Origin: Purshia tridentata
Lineage: Eukaryota > Streptophyta > Magnoliopsida > Rosales > Rosaceae
DNA: 64,000 bases
Direction: 5' to 3'
NCBI GenBank assembly: GCA_003254885.1
Contig: QANT01000516.1
Location: forward strand, 1 to 64,000
The position numbers and the translations under genes were made by a program. The notes beneath the pieces are model-generated. The model ran no database searches, was not told the origin of the DNA, and saw nothing but the letters and a program-made list of their open reading frames with translations. Position 1 is the stretch's first letter. Each line of letters opens with the position of its first letter. This document shows, one piece after another, positions 22,700 to 33,925 of the stretch.

Positions 22700-25600
22700 A
22701 TGTGCATGACAGTGTGTGAAAGAGAAAGACAGACAAGAGAAAGAGAGAGAGAGAGATAGCAAACAGTCAGTACTCATCCTGTACCTTTCTTTGTGGTACC
22801 AACTATATATTATTAATTAATAACTTTAATTCGGGTATTAATTTGTCAAATATATATTGTCGTGATCTTTGACTTGAGAATCATAAGGAACATAGATGAT
22901 CAAGATGGTGTCACTTCCTCCCGTTCCCTCCCTTGTATCACTACAACAAAAATACAAATAGAAAAATTCAACTAATATTAGTTGAATTTTATTGTAATGT
23001 ATGATTCGAAATCATCAAGTTGGGTATTGTTAATATATCTTTACCCCCAAAAAAAAGTTCAACTTTTAATTTTGAAGGACAAAGGAATCAAGAAAAACGC
23101 GTTTGGCGATAGAGCAACTTTTGACATTTAGTGGCTATTCAACCCGTGATTTAAGTTGGTGATGCCAAAAACCACACATATGCATGTGAGGCTTTCACTA
23201 ACAAAAAGTTTATTGTATAATGGTAAGGGGACAAACAAGCTCAAGATTTTTCAACTTAGGGATATATTACATATATGGTTTTTCCCCATGAATGGACCAG
23301 TCAATTAATGTTACCTCATTTATATTCTAAGTGTAGCACTAGACCCATAAGCTCGAATAGACTTGTAGAATTGTCTTTAAGTGTCGGCCATCTTATGTCC
23401 ATAATTAATTTCCATTGAAGATAGAAACTTTGCTATTTACATAATTACTATATTGCTAAGTTTATGTGCAATTAGCATTTGAAAAGTACGAATGCTATAT
23501 AGCCCTCAAGTGATATATGGTGCATATACCTATAGGTAGCTAGCTAGATATTATTTCAAATGGACTACTCATGGGTAGATCTTTATATATGTATGATAGA
23601 TCTTTTGAAATCGAGGATAATTGCTTAACATGCAACTACAAAAGATCCAATCGATCTCCATGTTTCGTTTGCATTGTAGCAAAGGCATATTGCATATTTG
23701 CCATTCATATATGCGTGGTTATCCCATTTCAAACACCACATTAATTTCTTGTGGGAACATCTATAATTGGCTATTTAATTAGCTCTCTAGAGGAAAAAGT
23801 TAATCTAGCAACTTGTTCACTACAAGCCAATGCTAAAAAATCTCCTAGTCTATATAGGCAAGTACTACTCTGCAACTTGTGTGGGGTTTGGGTTTGTTCA
23901 TTGACAAAAATATATTGAGTATATAACTCATAATGTTATCTAGATTGTCATTAGAAAATAGAGAAAGAGCTAGCTAGACATATATTAAAGCAAATTCATG
24001 ACTGATATTATACTGGTGGCACATAATATTGTTGATCGATCTCTAGTGGAAGTTTGGATGAAATATATCTCATCCAATTGATAGAATTAATTATTCAATT
24101 TACTGTACTATTTAATGATTAAAATTTGAGAAAACCTTTGGTCGATCTTCTGATATTAAGACACTAATCACATGTCATTAATTTAATTCTACTAAAAAGG
24201 GTATATATATGCAAGTGCAACAAGTATATTCCATGTACACATATTAAAGGGTGAGGGTGAGTACGTGGTCACTTTCAAGTTCCAAGTGCCAATATTAATT
24301 TCTACAACAAAATCGCAAATCATAATGAACGAAAAGGAATCCAATCTAAATAAAGTGTACGTGGTCGTGTCTGTTTCAAAACAATCATTGTCTGAGAGAA
24401 CAGAAATTTTACTCTTCTTTACTGATCTTTATTTTGTTTATGAAAATCTCGTAATTGACAGGTTTCTGATCTCTTCATCACGATCAGTCATCCATTGTAG
24501 CCGAAAGGGCAGCCATCAAAACCTGCCACGTCATTTATCATGCATGCAAGGATATATTAATTAATTTGTTAGAATTATATGATACAGCATACAACATACA
24601 TCACTTGTGTACAAAGCGACATTTAAATAAAGTAAGAGAGATAAAACCCAATTCAATGTTGGGTCAAGCCTCCTTTATTAGGCTATATATAGTGACCACC
24701 AGTTTGCCCTATATCTATAAAAAGAAACCTAGAGTAAAGCTTGCTATATTACTGATTAGTGTTGAATTAATAGTGTTACATATATGATATACCACATATT
24801 ATTGATCAATTTCTGTGAGTCACACATATATAGTCACATAAGTACTGGCCGGGACCTGTCTATATGGTGTAGATTAATAATATATTTGATTAAAAAACTG
24901 AGGCCCCTATTAGGGTTACAACACAATTTACAGAAAATTAAAATGGCACGTATGTCCAAATACTCCAAACCAAAATGAAAAGTTCTGCATGGCTTTTTAG
25001 GATAATTCAGATTGAATGATGCTTTTTCTCGGTTCATATATGGTTGGAGGAGTTCTTTCCACCTTCTTCTGATCTCACATATGTATGTTTTTTAAGGACC
25101 AAAAAAGACATACTCTTGTGAGAGAGAGTTGAAAAAACTCTTTCAATTAGGGACCGAGATAAATATTGTTCTTTTAGATTTAATTGAAGAATTACTCAAT
25201 AAAATAATTAATTAGGTAGAGTTTGTCCAAAGTGGTGCCTTGATTAACTTAATTTCCAACAACCCTGCTCCTCTTAAGAATTAACTAATACAAAAATAGA
25301 GAGAAAAGAGAGAGATGCTATGTCTATGTGTTTATATATAATAATTTGTTGTCACTTTTTCTTTTTGGGCAAAATAATAATTATAAGATTTTGTTCTAAC
25401 TTTTTCTTTTGTTTGGCTAAATAATATTAATATTATTTATGCTCTTTCTTGAGCTAGAGAAATGCTGTGTGCATAATCTATATATATATATATGTGCACC
25501 ACTAACCATTACATGGATGCGTGTTGTCTATCCAATACTACTACCGTCTACACTTGTCAATTATGAGAGAGGTTAGTGTGGTCTATGTTCCCAACAGTTC

Positions 25601-25715
25601 TGAATTTCTGACTTGACTTTGTTAAAATTATTATCATTGTTTCTTGGGACTCTAAACTAAAAGCATAGAAACCGACGACGCTTTATATTGAAACCATACA
25701 TGGGCAAGGCCAATA
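22700..25715. other. Intergenic, 3 kb, with a CACTA-like end and a perfect palindrome
   Basis: The left part is the HyPRP upstream region with a GA-rich tract at 22722-22757. CACTACAACAAAAAT at 22939 resembles a CACTA-transposon terminus and is followed by a 28-bp perfect palindrome (22963-22990). The rest is AT-rich. Small open frames at 24265-25037 have no recognisable similarity. Confidence 0.4.
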
Positions 25716-26649
25716 TTATTTGGACTTACTTGGATCCACTGTGACAAGCATGGCTGTCCCTCCAAAATCACAAGTGCCTCCTCCCACCTTCGTGTTCTGC
25801 CAGTAGCTGTTGAACGCATAGGAAGCATGGGACAACAAAGTGTCAGGTTGGTAGCAGGACCCATTGGGCTGTATTGACTTGCAGTCCGCACCCGACCCAC
25901 AGGCATAGTCCATGGCTTCTTGAATTATCGAGTCTGGCACTGTTGGCTTGGCAACACACCACACAGAAGATGGCTTTTTGTGTGGAGGGGTTGCTGGTCC
26001 AGATGGTGGCGGGTAGACTATGGGTGGTGGAAAGATGGGTGGGCTTGGAGCTTGTTTGGGTGGGCTTGGAATAGTACATGGTTGGTATGGGCCAACATGC
26101 ACATTTTGAGGTGGGTTTGGGATGGGTGAATGAGTGGGTCCTATTGGTGGTGGTGGGCTTTGGCTGTTGGACCCAGGCCCAGATGGGGCAGGGGATGTGG
26201 GAGATGGGATACTTGGAGAAGGTGGCTGTGGAGTAAATGGTGGAGAAACACAATATGAAGGAAGAGGAACACTTTCAGGCAATGGGATTGGTGCTGGTGA
26301 ATCAGAAGGCGGAGAAGAAAAGGGAGAGCTCACTTCTAGTGGTTCAACATATGAGGAAGGCAATGGTAAGTCAATGTGATTTAGTACTTTCAGCTTCTTC
26401 GCTAATTCTGGGTCCTTGGGCTTTGATAATTGTGCAAAATTTCTTGCATCTGCTCTAAAACAAAATCAAAGAATGAGTTGTAAAAGTTGTGCAAGTAGTG
26501 TCAGTTGTGTGTGTGTGTGTAGGACTACAATTAATGATGTTGGAGAAAAATTAATGCCTACCACATAGAATGCAGAAAATTGTGGTTGAAATGGAGATGT
26601 AGACAATTAGTTTAATGGTCAATCTCATGCAATATTTTCTGGACTCCAT
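25716..26649 (-). CDS. X8 (CBM43) domain protein with proline-rich linker
   Basis: Exon 1 is 26649-26562, coding a signal-peptide-like start (MESRKYCMRLTIKLIVYISI...). Exon 2 is 26452-25716, entered at an acceptor AG just before CAGATGC, which gives the frame ADARNFAQLSKPKDP; the total is 274 residues. A Pro/Ser-rich linker (about residues 60-190) precedes the X8 domain, which begins SVWCVAKPTVPDSIIQEAMD and holds five cysteines (WCV, YACG, DCKS, GSCYQ, GGTCDFGG). X8 domains bind beta-1,3-glucan (callose). Related proteins sit at plasmodesmata or are GPI-anchored, but this one shows no hydrophobic C-terminal tail. The last cysteine normally found after DPS is missing in this model. A GTAAGT donor lies exactly there, so the true C-terminus may be in another exon. 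Confidence is high for the domain, lower for the ends. Confidence 0.82.
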
Positions 26650-27685
26650 TCTTGAAAAGCCAATCTGATCACAGCCAAGACACCAGAAAAACTCAGTTGG
26701 AAATTTTTCTGCTCAAGTCACCTTCCCAACCTAGCAAACACTTGGGGATAAATATAGGCAGCTGCTTAGGTAGGCCAGCATGCACAGTAGGGACTAGAAT
26801 GGTAATAAAAGTGGCTGGCCATAAAGCGAAACTATCAACATCGAGAAACTAAAGAAGATTCCTTTGTCACTTCTTTGTACTCTGAGACTCAAATATAGGT
26901 GTAAGATAATATATGCAGAGCATAAAGGTATAGGTGAGAGTGTTGGTCTGGAGAGTTGTACAAGTAAATTCTCTCTTTGAATCTATTCTTGCTTGGCAGT
27001 AGAGAAATATGAAAATTGGAGTTTTCTGAACTTCATTTGCTTGCTTTCTACTCAAAGACCTCTCCCTCTTTATATCAGGTTCTACATTTCTCAGGAAGTT
27101 ACTATTTAAACTTAAATCTATTAAATGGGTCCTTGGAATCTTGTATACTTATTTTTCTCATCTCTTAATGGTCCAGAATGTTTTTAACATTTTTCTTTTT
27201 CATCAGCATGGCATACATTAACAATCATATATATCTCAGACATAGTTCTCACCTTGCTCACACACTAATGTATGAAGTTATCATTCAGAGATGTAAGCAA
27301 GTTATTAAAAATATATATTTGATGGTCATATATTTCCACATCATTGAGTTGAAAAGTATGAGTAAGCATTCTCAGCTTGATGTGATATTAGTTAAACTTC
27401 ACACTTACAGGACTCTTGGTTTATGCTCATCATTGAACTTGAAATCTAGGTGTTTTTGTTTACCAATGTAAACAGGAAGACACAGAGGCTGAAAGGTCAA
27501 ATTAATACACATGTGAACAAATACTCACACGCACACGCACACACGCACACACGCACATAGGTGTTTTTGTTAGCATTTGGCAACAACCCTATGCCATATA
27601 TCACCTAATTCTTCTCCCTAAGAGAATTTTATGTTTCAGAGTTCAAAACACAACCTCTAAACTTACTTGGACAATAAATTATATG
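26650..27685. other. Upstream region of the X8 gene and intergenic DNA
   Basis: AT-rich with an (AC)n-type tract at about 27526-27557. A GT run (26508-26520) lies inside the X8 intron just to the left. No coding frame is supported. Confidence 0.4.
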
Positions 27686-28138
27686 ACCATTGCCAAAGAC
27701 CGCTTTCCATCTACAACCATTGAGGCTTGAACTGTTGTTGAATTTAGGAAGAAAATTTAATTAGCTTCATTACTGAAAATGTAAATTGCGTTAAGAGTTC
27801 AAATTTAAACATTAGTTCTGAACTTGGATAAAACTATGTTACCATTGACAGCGTTCCCTTGCCATGTATAAGGATTCAGGCTTGAACTTTTAGAAGAAAT
27901 TTTATTAGCTTCATTACACACAATGTAAATTTTGTTTTAGAGTTCAAATTTAAAAGTTAGTTCTAAACTTGGATAAAAATTTATTACCATTGGCAATGGT
28001 CCCTTGCCATCGATAAGGATCCAGGCTTGAATTTTTGATGAATTTAGAAGTTAATTTAATTAGCTTCCTTACTCAAAATGTAAAATATGTTCTAGAGTTC
28101 AAATTTAAACATTAGCTCTAAACTTGAATAAATTATGT
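27686..28138. repeat. Three-unit tandem repeat, about 150 bp per unit
   Basis: Units begin with ACCATTG at 27686, 27841 and 27986 and are 155, 145 and about 153 bp long. Shared blocks include CAGGCTTGAA, TTAGCTTC.TTAC and AGAGTTCAAATTTAAA. The units are diverged (roughly four-fifths alike by eye), so the array is old. It has no coding capacity. Confidence 0.8.
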
Positions 28139-28286
28139 AACCAACGGTCACCTTCCAAACATAATCTCTACTGTTGTTATCATGTATTCCACGAAATGGC
28201 ATGGGCTATAAATTATGTTCAAGTGTTCAAACTGTCCATCATTGTATGGTTGCCAAGCTGCAGCCTCATTCAGAGCAATAACGAAT

Positions 28287-28778
28287 ATGGCTGCAGACCC
28301 TTCTCAAAGTATGCTAGTTACTGATTAGGGAGTGTTTGTCTATGGCACTACCTGGACTTCCCCCTTCGATGATGGTTGGAAGCTCAACTATGCTGTTTGT
28401 TACAAACACGATTCAAAGACTGCTGCGGTTGGCTGCATTGTGCGAGATCACAGTGCAGTGTCCAGAGCTGGCTTGGCAGCACCTTTGGGAACTGGTGTCT
28501 GCAGCTTTTCAATGGAAGACTTGATAGCTTTCATGCGGGCCATTGACTTCGCTGCAAGTGAAGGAGTTGAACACATCGAAATAGAAGGAGATCATTCGAC
28601 TGTGTGACAGCTGCTCAGTGGCCAGATAATCCCAAGTAGCCCAGGTGCCAAGGCATTCGTGGACGAGTGTATTGGCCATGGAGCAGCAGGAATCATGTTT
28701 TTGGCATGATGAACCACCTTCTCAAATAGCCGGAATTCTAGTTGCTGATGTCATTGGCCAGTGGGTGCCTCTCTGACC
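28287..28778 (+). pseudogene. RNase H-like (RVT_3) domain relic
   Basis: The frame reads MAADPSQSMLVTD, stop, then GVFVYGTTWTSP..DGWKLNYAVCYKHDSKTAAVGCIVRDHSA, and continues through EGVEHIEIEGDHSTV to a second stop before QLLSGQIIPSSPG. The pattern W.P..GW.KLN, AAVGCIVRD and the IEGDHST segment is that of plant RNase H-like domains, found both in non-LTR elements and in stand-alone plant genes. Two in-frame stops (near 28326 and 28605) and no other element parts mark it as a relic. Whether it came from a LINE or from a host RNase H-like gene is open. Confidence 0.65.
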
Positions 28779-29512
28779 GATGATAGTAATCATTTCTTGC
28801 ACCCAAAATGAAAAAATAGACATTTATGCAGAAGGACATTTTATCAGCCCACCAAGAATGGGAGAAGGACACAGGAGGACTGGTAGATTTCCTTGTTTAA
28901 GGAAAAATCTAATAAGTTGCTTTTATTTTTATATTTGGAAAAACTTTTGCAGAAATCAAACATTTGGATGTAATAATTGTCTTCCTTGGCCCAAATGAAA
29001 GAAGTATTTTTGATTTTCCCCTTCTTCTCATCTTTCAGATTTTTTTAATATTTTGTTGAGAATTAAGACATCTGAGTTAAATTAGTTATTCCACGTTATT
29101 GTGTAACGATCTCATTATTAAGAACATATGCCATTTACTTTTTTATATATTTTGTTATGGGGTGGGGTTCGAACTTAGGTGCAGAGGGACAACTCAACGG
29201 CCCTTTCAACCAAGTTATCCCAATAACTACACATATGACATCTAAATTTTTTATCTAATTTTCCTTTTTCTTCTTCCCCTTTTTTTTGGATCATATATTT
29301 TGATTTTTGAAGAGTAAAAATTGGAATAATTTTGGGTATGACTAGAAGAAACAAAGTGGGCCAAATCCGACATCAGATTTAAGAGACTTTAAGAAAACAC
29401 TAAAAACCCAAGGCAACGGTAACTTTCTGTGTCTTGTCTTTCCCCTTTTCGGCTTAAATTAAAGACCAAAACCGAACTTCACTAACACAAAAGTTCTTAG
29501 CTTTATTCCACA
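28779..29512. other. Intergenic, promoter of the 203-residue protein gene
   Basis: AT-rich. Near 29160-29228 a minus-strand tRNA-like B-box word (GTTCGAACCC) sits in a context resembling degenerate plant SINE-type repeats, but no full tRNA or SINE could be drawn. Confidence 0.35.
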
Positions 29513-30541
29513 ATGGTAGTTGAAGAAACAGGTTCACTCACTTCACTGAAACAACAACATCAACAAGAACGAGAACAAGAAAGAGAGAGGCTTATCCAGT
29601 TGAGTAGTACTACTTGTAAAGTGATTGAGTATTTGCAGCCACTCATGTCAAAAGAGCTTCTCTGCAAGTTTCCAGACAACTCTGCATTCGATTTCGACTA
29701 CACTCAGAGCTCAATATGGTCCCCTTTGGCCCCTCGCACTTACACTCCCATGGATTTGGACTTCGATTTGGATTTCATGACACCCAGAAAGCTCGACTTT
29801 GAGATGGGGTTGGAGCTAAACAATCAAAACAGCAGCCTCAAGAAAGTCACTTCTAGTATTAAGAGGAAGATGTCCACCACTGCTTTTAATCTTAATCGGA
29901 GTGCTTTGAAGAACAAGGTGAAGAAGAAGAAGAAGAGCAAGAAAAACAAGATGGGATTGGCCTCTGATTTCTCTCCAACTCCTGTTAAGGTTAAATGTAA
30001 CCCCATAACCTCAAAGGTACTGCATTTTTTATCTGGGTTCTTAGATCTTTAATTTGTCTTTCTATATATATATATGTTTGATTAAAAATTGAAAATTTCT
30101 TACCCCTTATAAGCTGAAAGGCTCTAGATCACTGAATCTGAGATGTACCCATTTGAACTTTTCTCTGAAAACATAGGATTCAGGGAGTTTCACAAAGAGT
30201 GATGACATTGTACAAGCACTTTCAAGTAAAAATTTGAAATTTTTCTGTGAAATATAACTATTTCAATACTGTTCCACTAAGCAGTGTTAGTATCACATTT
30301 TCATTTTGTAGGGGAAAAATTAGAACTTTAATCAATCCGGTAACTGAATTTTTCTGTTTTAGTTGATTTCTAAATACAAAGTTTTCGTTACTGGTTTTGA
30401 ATTGTTTTCTCTTAAATGTCACTTTGTGTTCAGGTATGGAATAAGGTCCTAAAAGCTGCCTCTAAACATTTCAAGAAAAAGAAGAGAGATCCCATGGACC
30501 ACGTGAGGCTCTCCAATTACTTGAGAGATGGAAATATTTGA
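29513..30541 (+). CDS. Uncharacterised basic plant protein, two exons
   Basis: Exons 29513-30016 and 30434-30541 join in phase 0 to give 203 residues. I do not recognise a named family. The N-terminus is Gln/Glu-rich (EEREQERERLIQL-type composition), followed by a hydrophobic helix-like stretch (CKVIEYLQPLMSKELLCKFP). An acidic/aromatic segment SIWSPLAPRTYTPMDLDFDLDFMTP comes next, then a strongly basic run KNKVKKKKKSKKNK that could be a nuclear localisation signal. The tail KVWNKVLKAASKHFKKKKRD...LSNYLRDGNI lies in exon 2 and looks conserved-type. The splice sites are canonical and the composition is gene-like, so I believe it is expressed. Function is unknown; nuclear location is inference. 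Confidence 0.72.
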
Positions 30542-30887
30542 AGGCTTCCTCATTTGTAATTCTTTATTGTTTCATTTGTTTTTTTAATTTGGCCATTTTA
30601 TTGTTTCATTTGTTAATTTATTGATTCTCTGTAATCTTCATTTTCATAACTTAACATGACTTTGTGGCTGCACCAAATAATGAAATATGTTCTCTTTATC
30701 ACATTTTACTAGATTATAAGCTTTGGGGTTCAACACATTCCTTCAAAAAACATGAAAGCAAATCATGTGTTGTGTGTATCTGTGTGTTGTGAGAATGTGA
30801 GACACAGCAATTTATAAGCTCTTGCAAACCATGCACTAATAAAATTCTACACTAGAATTGTGACCCATCACAGAAACGCAATTGCTT
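30542..30887. other. Spacer between convergent genes
   Basis: The 3' UTRs of the plus-strand 203-residue gene and the minus-strand UGT meet here. Nothing else is seen. Confidence 0.4.
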
Positions 30888-32327
30888 TTAGTTAAGGCTT
30901 GCCAACATAACCTCAATCAAGCTTCCAAATGAAGTAGATGAAGACCCACCATCACTAACAGCCCTCCTAGACATTTCACTCATCTCCTGGACCCTCTTCC
31001 TCAGCTCAGCATCACCATCCATCACACATCTCACAGCTCTCTCTATCTCATCTGCCATCACAGAATCACCACCACCCTTTCTGTGGTCCAATCTTATTTC
31101 CACAGCCAACCCCAAATCCCTCACCATCTGAAAAGCATTGATCTGTTGCTCTGCATACAATGGCCATGTGGCAATAGGCACACCATACCACAAGCTCTCC
31201 AATATAGAGTTCCACCCACAGTGTGATACAAAGCCCCCAATTGCTCTGTGAGCCAGGACTTCCATTTGAGGAGCCCAACCACATAAAATTCCTAACCCTC
31301 TGGTCCTCTCCAAGAACCCTTGAGGCAAAAACTCATGGTTTTTGTCACTTGGCATTACAAATTTTTCCTGTGGGTTTTGGGCCTTTTGGCGTACGGACCA
31401 CAAGAACCTTTGGCCACTCTGCTCAAGCCCAAGTGCAATCTCTCTCAACTGGTGTTTATCAAAGCTTCCAAAGCTTCCAAAGCAGAGGAACACCACCGAT
31501 TTTGGAGGCTGGTCATCAAGCCACTTCATGATCTTGTCAACTTGGGTCTGACCAGGCTGAGCATGAAGATCACCCTTGCTGTCAATCAGGGGTCCAACTG
31601 TGTAAACAGGAGGTGTTTGATCATCACCATCCAAAAGTGAGCCAACCGCATGGGATTCCAGCTCCACAAACGTGTTGACGATTATACCCTTGGTCACTTT
31701 GAATCTCCTAGCATGGTCAGAAAAGGAAACGTACCCACCCTCCTCGTTCAATGCAAAAGCAGGCAACGCACTGGCGGGAACTGGGTTGGCATAACTCGGT
31801 ATGATCGACTCAGGGTCCGATTCTTCAAACACCTTGCCAACTCGTTCGTACCGTGTAGGAAGGTGGAGCAAGAACCCTAGAAAACCTGCACCAGAAGTGA
31901 AAAACAGATAAGATGGAACCTTGAGCTCGTTGGCTATATCAATCATGGAGGTGCAGAACATGTCAACCACCAACCCAGCGAGTTGAACCGAGTTGGCTAT
32001 TAAACTGGAAGCTATGACGTCTCTGACATGGTGCTTGTGGCTATCTATGTGAACGGTGATGTATTTTTCTGCAGACTGATGAAGAAGCTCTAGTGGGGGG
32101 TTGTTCACAGTGGGAAGGTGGATGAGTTTTATGTGGGTGTGGGAGGCTTCACCAAGTGATTGAGTATTAGCACTGATTGAGTCTTCAAATGGTGATTTCA
32201 TGACGAGGATTGTAACTGAGAATCGGTCAGAACGATTCAAGAGACGTCTGGAAAATTCTGTGGTGGATACAATGTGGCCGATGGCCGGTGTGGTAATGAA
32301 CACCAGCTCTGCTCTTTGCTTCTTCAT
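30888..32327 (-). CDS. UDP-glycosyltransferase, UGT71-type (family 1)
   Basis: An intronless frame encodes 479 residues, the normal size. The catalytic His is at residue 18 (TPAIGHIVST), with the partner Asp at about 122 (VVDMFCTSMID). The 44-residue PSPG donor box runs from W351 to Q394, with Trp at box position 22 and Gln at position 44, the pattern of enzymes that prefer UDP-glucose. These proteins are cytosolic and glucosylate small molecules such as flavonoids, phenylpropanoids or hormones; the acceptor cannot be read from sequence. It is the most divergent of the four intact UGTs here and lies on the opposite strand, about 6 kb from the plus-strand array. Confidence 0.93.
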   Translation of the reverse strand: MKKQRAELVFITTPAIGHIVSTTEFSRRLLNRSDRFSVTILVMKSPFEDSISANTQSLGEASHTHIKLIHLPTVNNPPLELLHQSAEKYITVHIDSHKHHVRDVIASSLIANSVQLAGLVVDMFCTSMIDIANELKVPSYLFFTSGAGFLGFLLHLPTRYERVGKVFEESDPESIIPSYANPVPASALPAFALNEEGGYVSFSDHARRFKVTKGIIVNTFVELESHAVGSLLDGDDQTPPVYTVGPLIDSKGDLHAQPGQTQVDKIMKWLDDQPPKSVVFLCFGSFGSFDKHQLREIALGLEQSGQRFLWSVRQKAQNPQEKFVMPSDKNHEFLPQGFLERTRGLGILCGWAPQMEVLAHRAIGGFVSHCGWNSILESLWYGVPIATWPLYAEQQINAFQMVRDLGLAVEIRLDHRKGGGDSVMADEIERAVRCVMDGDAELRKRVQEMSEMSRRAVSDGGSSSTSFGSLIEVMLASLN

Positions 32328-32989
32328 TGTAGTTAGTCAGTGGTCACTGTGTTTCGTCCACATTGTGCTTATTTGTGGTCGATATATATTTGCACGTACT
32401 TTTTGTGGATGAGGTACACGTATGTCTTCCCGTTTTATGTGGTACAAATTCAATAAATAAATAAAAATTTATCCAAATAAGAAAAAAAAGAGAGTACTTT
32501 ATTAAAAAGTCATAACTTATTATATTTTTTAGTCATAAACTCAAATTTTAAATTAATTTATTTTTAAGCCACAAAAAATATAGTTCTTTATTAATAAGCT
32601 ACAAAATATATTTTTAAGCACAAAAAAAAATTCAACTATAAAAATATAAAAACAAAAAACAAAAAAAATCCTGAGAAAAAAATTAAGTAAAGTATAATTA
32701 TACGAAATTATAAAGTATAACTCTTGACATATGACGTTAGAATAAAAAAATTAAATCAAAAATTAAGTAAAGTGTAATTCTACGAAATTATAAAATATAA
32801 CTCCTGACATATGTCGTTAGAACAAAAAAATTAAATCAAAATGTAACACAACAAAAACCCAAAACTAAATCTTAACTCAATAAGAATTACATTTTAAAAA
32901 TGAAAGAATTACACTTTAAAAGTGTGACTCTTAACAACTCTAAGAACTGTGAATATCACCCTATGATACATGACAAGCATTGCAGGCGA
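32328..32989. other. AT-rich UGT upstream region with an 80-bp tandem repeat
   Basis: Two units of 80 bp (about 32679-32758 and 32759-32838) share TTAAGTAAAG and ACATATG.CGTTAGAA. The remainder is poly-A/T-rich and carries no coding frame. Confidence 0.6.
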
Positions 32990-33380
32990 TCAAAACCTTA
33001 CAGAGGTAACTTTCTTATAAATCTATGCTGGATTTTTATATTCATTATAAGGGTATTCACAAGTCACCATTTTTAACATGCACATGCCAACATAATAAAC
33101 GTCGACTAATTCATTATACTCCTCTTCATAAAGCTCTGAAGCCATGAATTCCGGAGTGCCAATCACCTTGTGAGCAGTAGGTTGCTGCATGACTATTGCC
33201 AATCCAAGATCTCCAATTTTAATTTCTCAATTATTTTCTTTGACAAATATGTTGTAATCTATATGAATAATTAGAAGATTGTTATATTGCAGATAGTGTA
33301 AGCCTTGAAGAATTTGCCTTGCCCAATTCTTGATGGCCTTTGGCTCAAAGCTCAACATTTGTTTGCTTCTTCCGATACCT
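32990..33380 (-). pseudogene. WNK protein kinase gene fragment (dead)
   Basis: The minus strand reads [85 protein letters not shown] and IYKKVTS, which follows kinase subdomains VIa to X of plant WNK (With No Lysine) kinases. The catalytic loop is damaged: IIHID replaces IIHRD and the following Lys-containing segment is shortened. In-frame stops lie before EIKIGDLG and after KNPA. No flanking exons are visible and no intron interrupts the fragment, so it may be a processed or transposed copy. It is certainly not functional as a kinase. Confidence 0.82.
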
Positions 33381-33925
33381 AGATTAATCCAAAACAGCAG
33401 TGAATAGTATTTGACAATGGAAACTAAGTAGAACTAGAAAATCAAGAGGCGAGGGGGAGAGATTATAACGCAGTGGGTGGAGAAGATTGGGGTTTAATAA
33501 TAAAGAATAGAAAATCAGTGGTTTATTACTCAGCGTGTTCGTTTTTAATGGCTTCTGACTAATATATCCAAAAAAAAATCCAATATTAATGAAGCATATA
33601 ATAACTAAAATAATTGGGTTTCACTCTCACCTCTACTAAAAGTCTAAAAATTAATTAGCTATCCAAATTTTTTAAAAATATTTATTATAACGATGAAACT
33701 CTTATCTACAAAGATTTTTTTTAAAAGAAAAAAAAATTCAAGGGTAGGAATTAGAAAGAATTATACAATTCTTTAGTCATTTAAATAATTGTTCAATTGT
33801 AAAGGAGTTCTATAAAAAAGGACAAGCAGCAGCCTAACTAAACTACCAACCAACCAAACAATATCACAATCCACAAAAACAAATTAGGAGGGAAAGGACC
33901 AGCAGAGTAATTCACCCACACCACC
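33381..33925. other. Upstream region of the PPR gene
   Basis: AT-rich spacer. A CTATAAAAAAG word at 33810-33820, about 110 bp before the start codon, is a possible TATA box. Nothing else is recognised. Confidence 0.4.

Noticed and set aside
29160-29228. Minus-strand tRNA-like sequence with B-box GTTCGAACCC (another at about 20331)
   Set aside because: No cloverleaf or acceptor stem can be formed; at best a degenerate SINE-type fragment.
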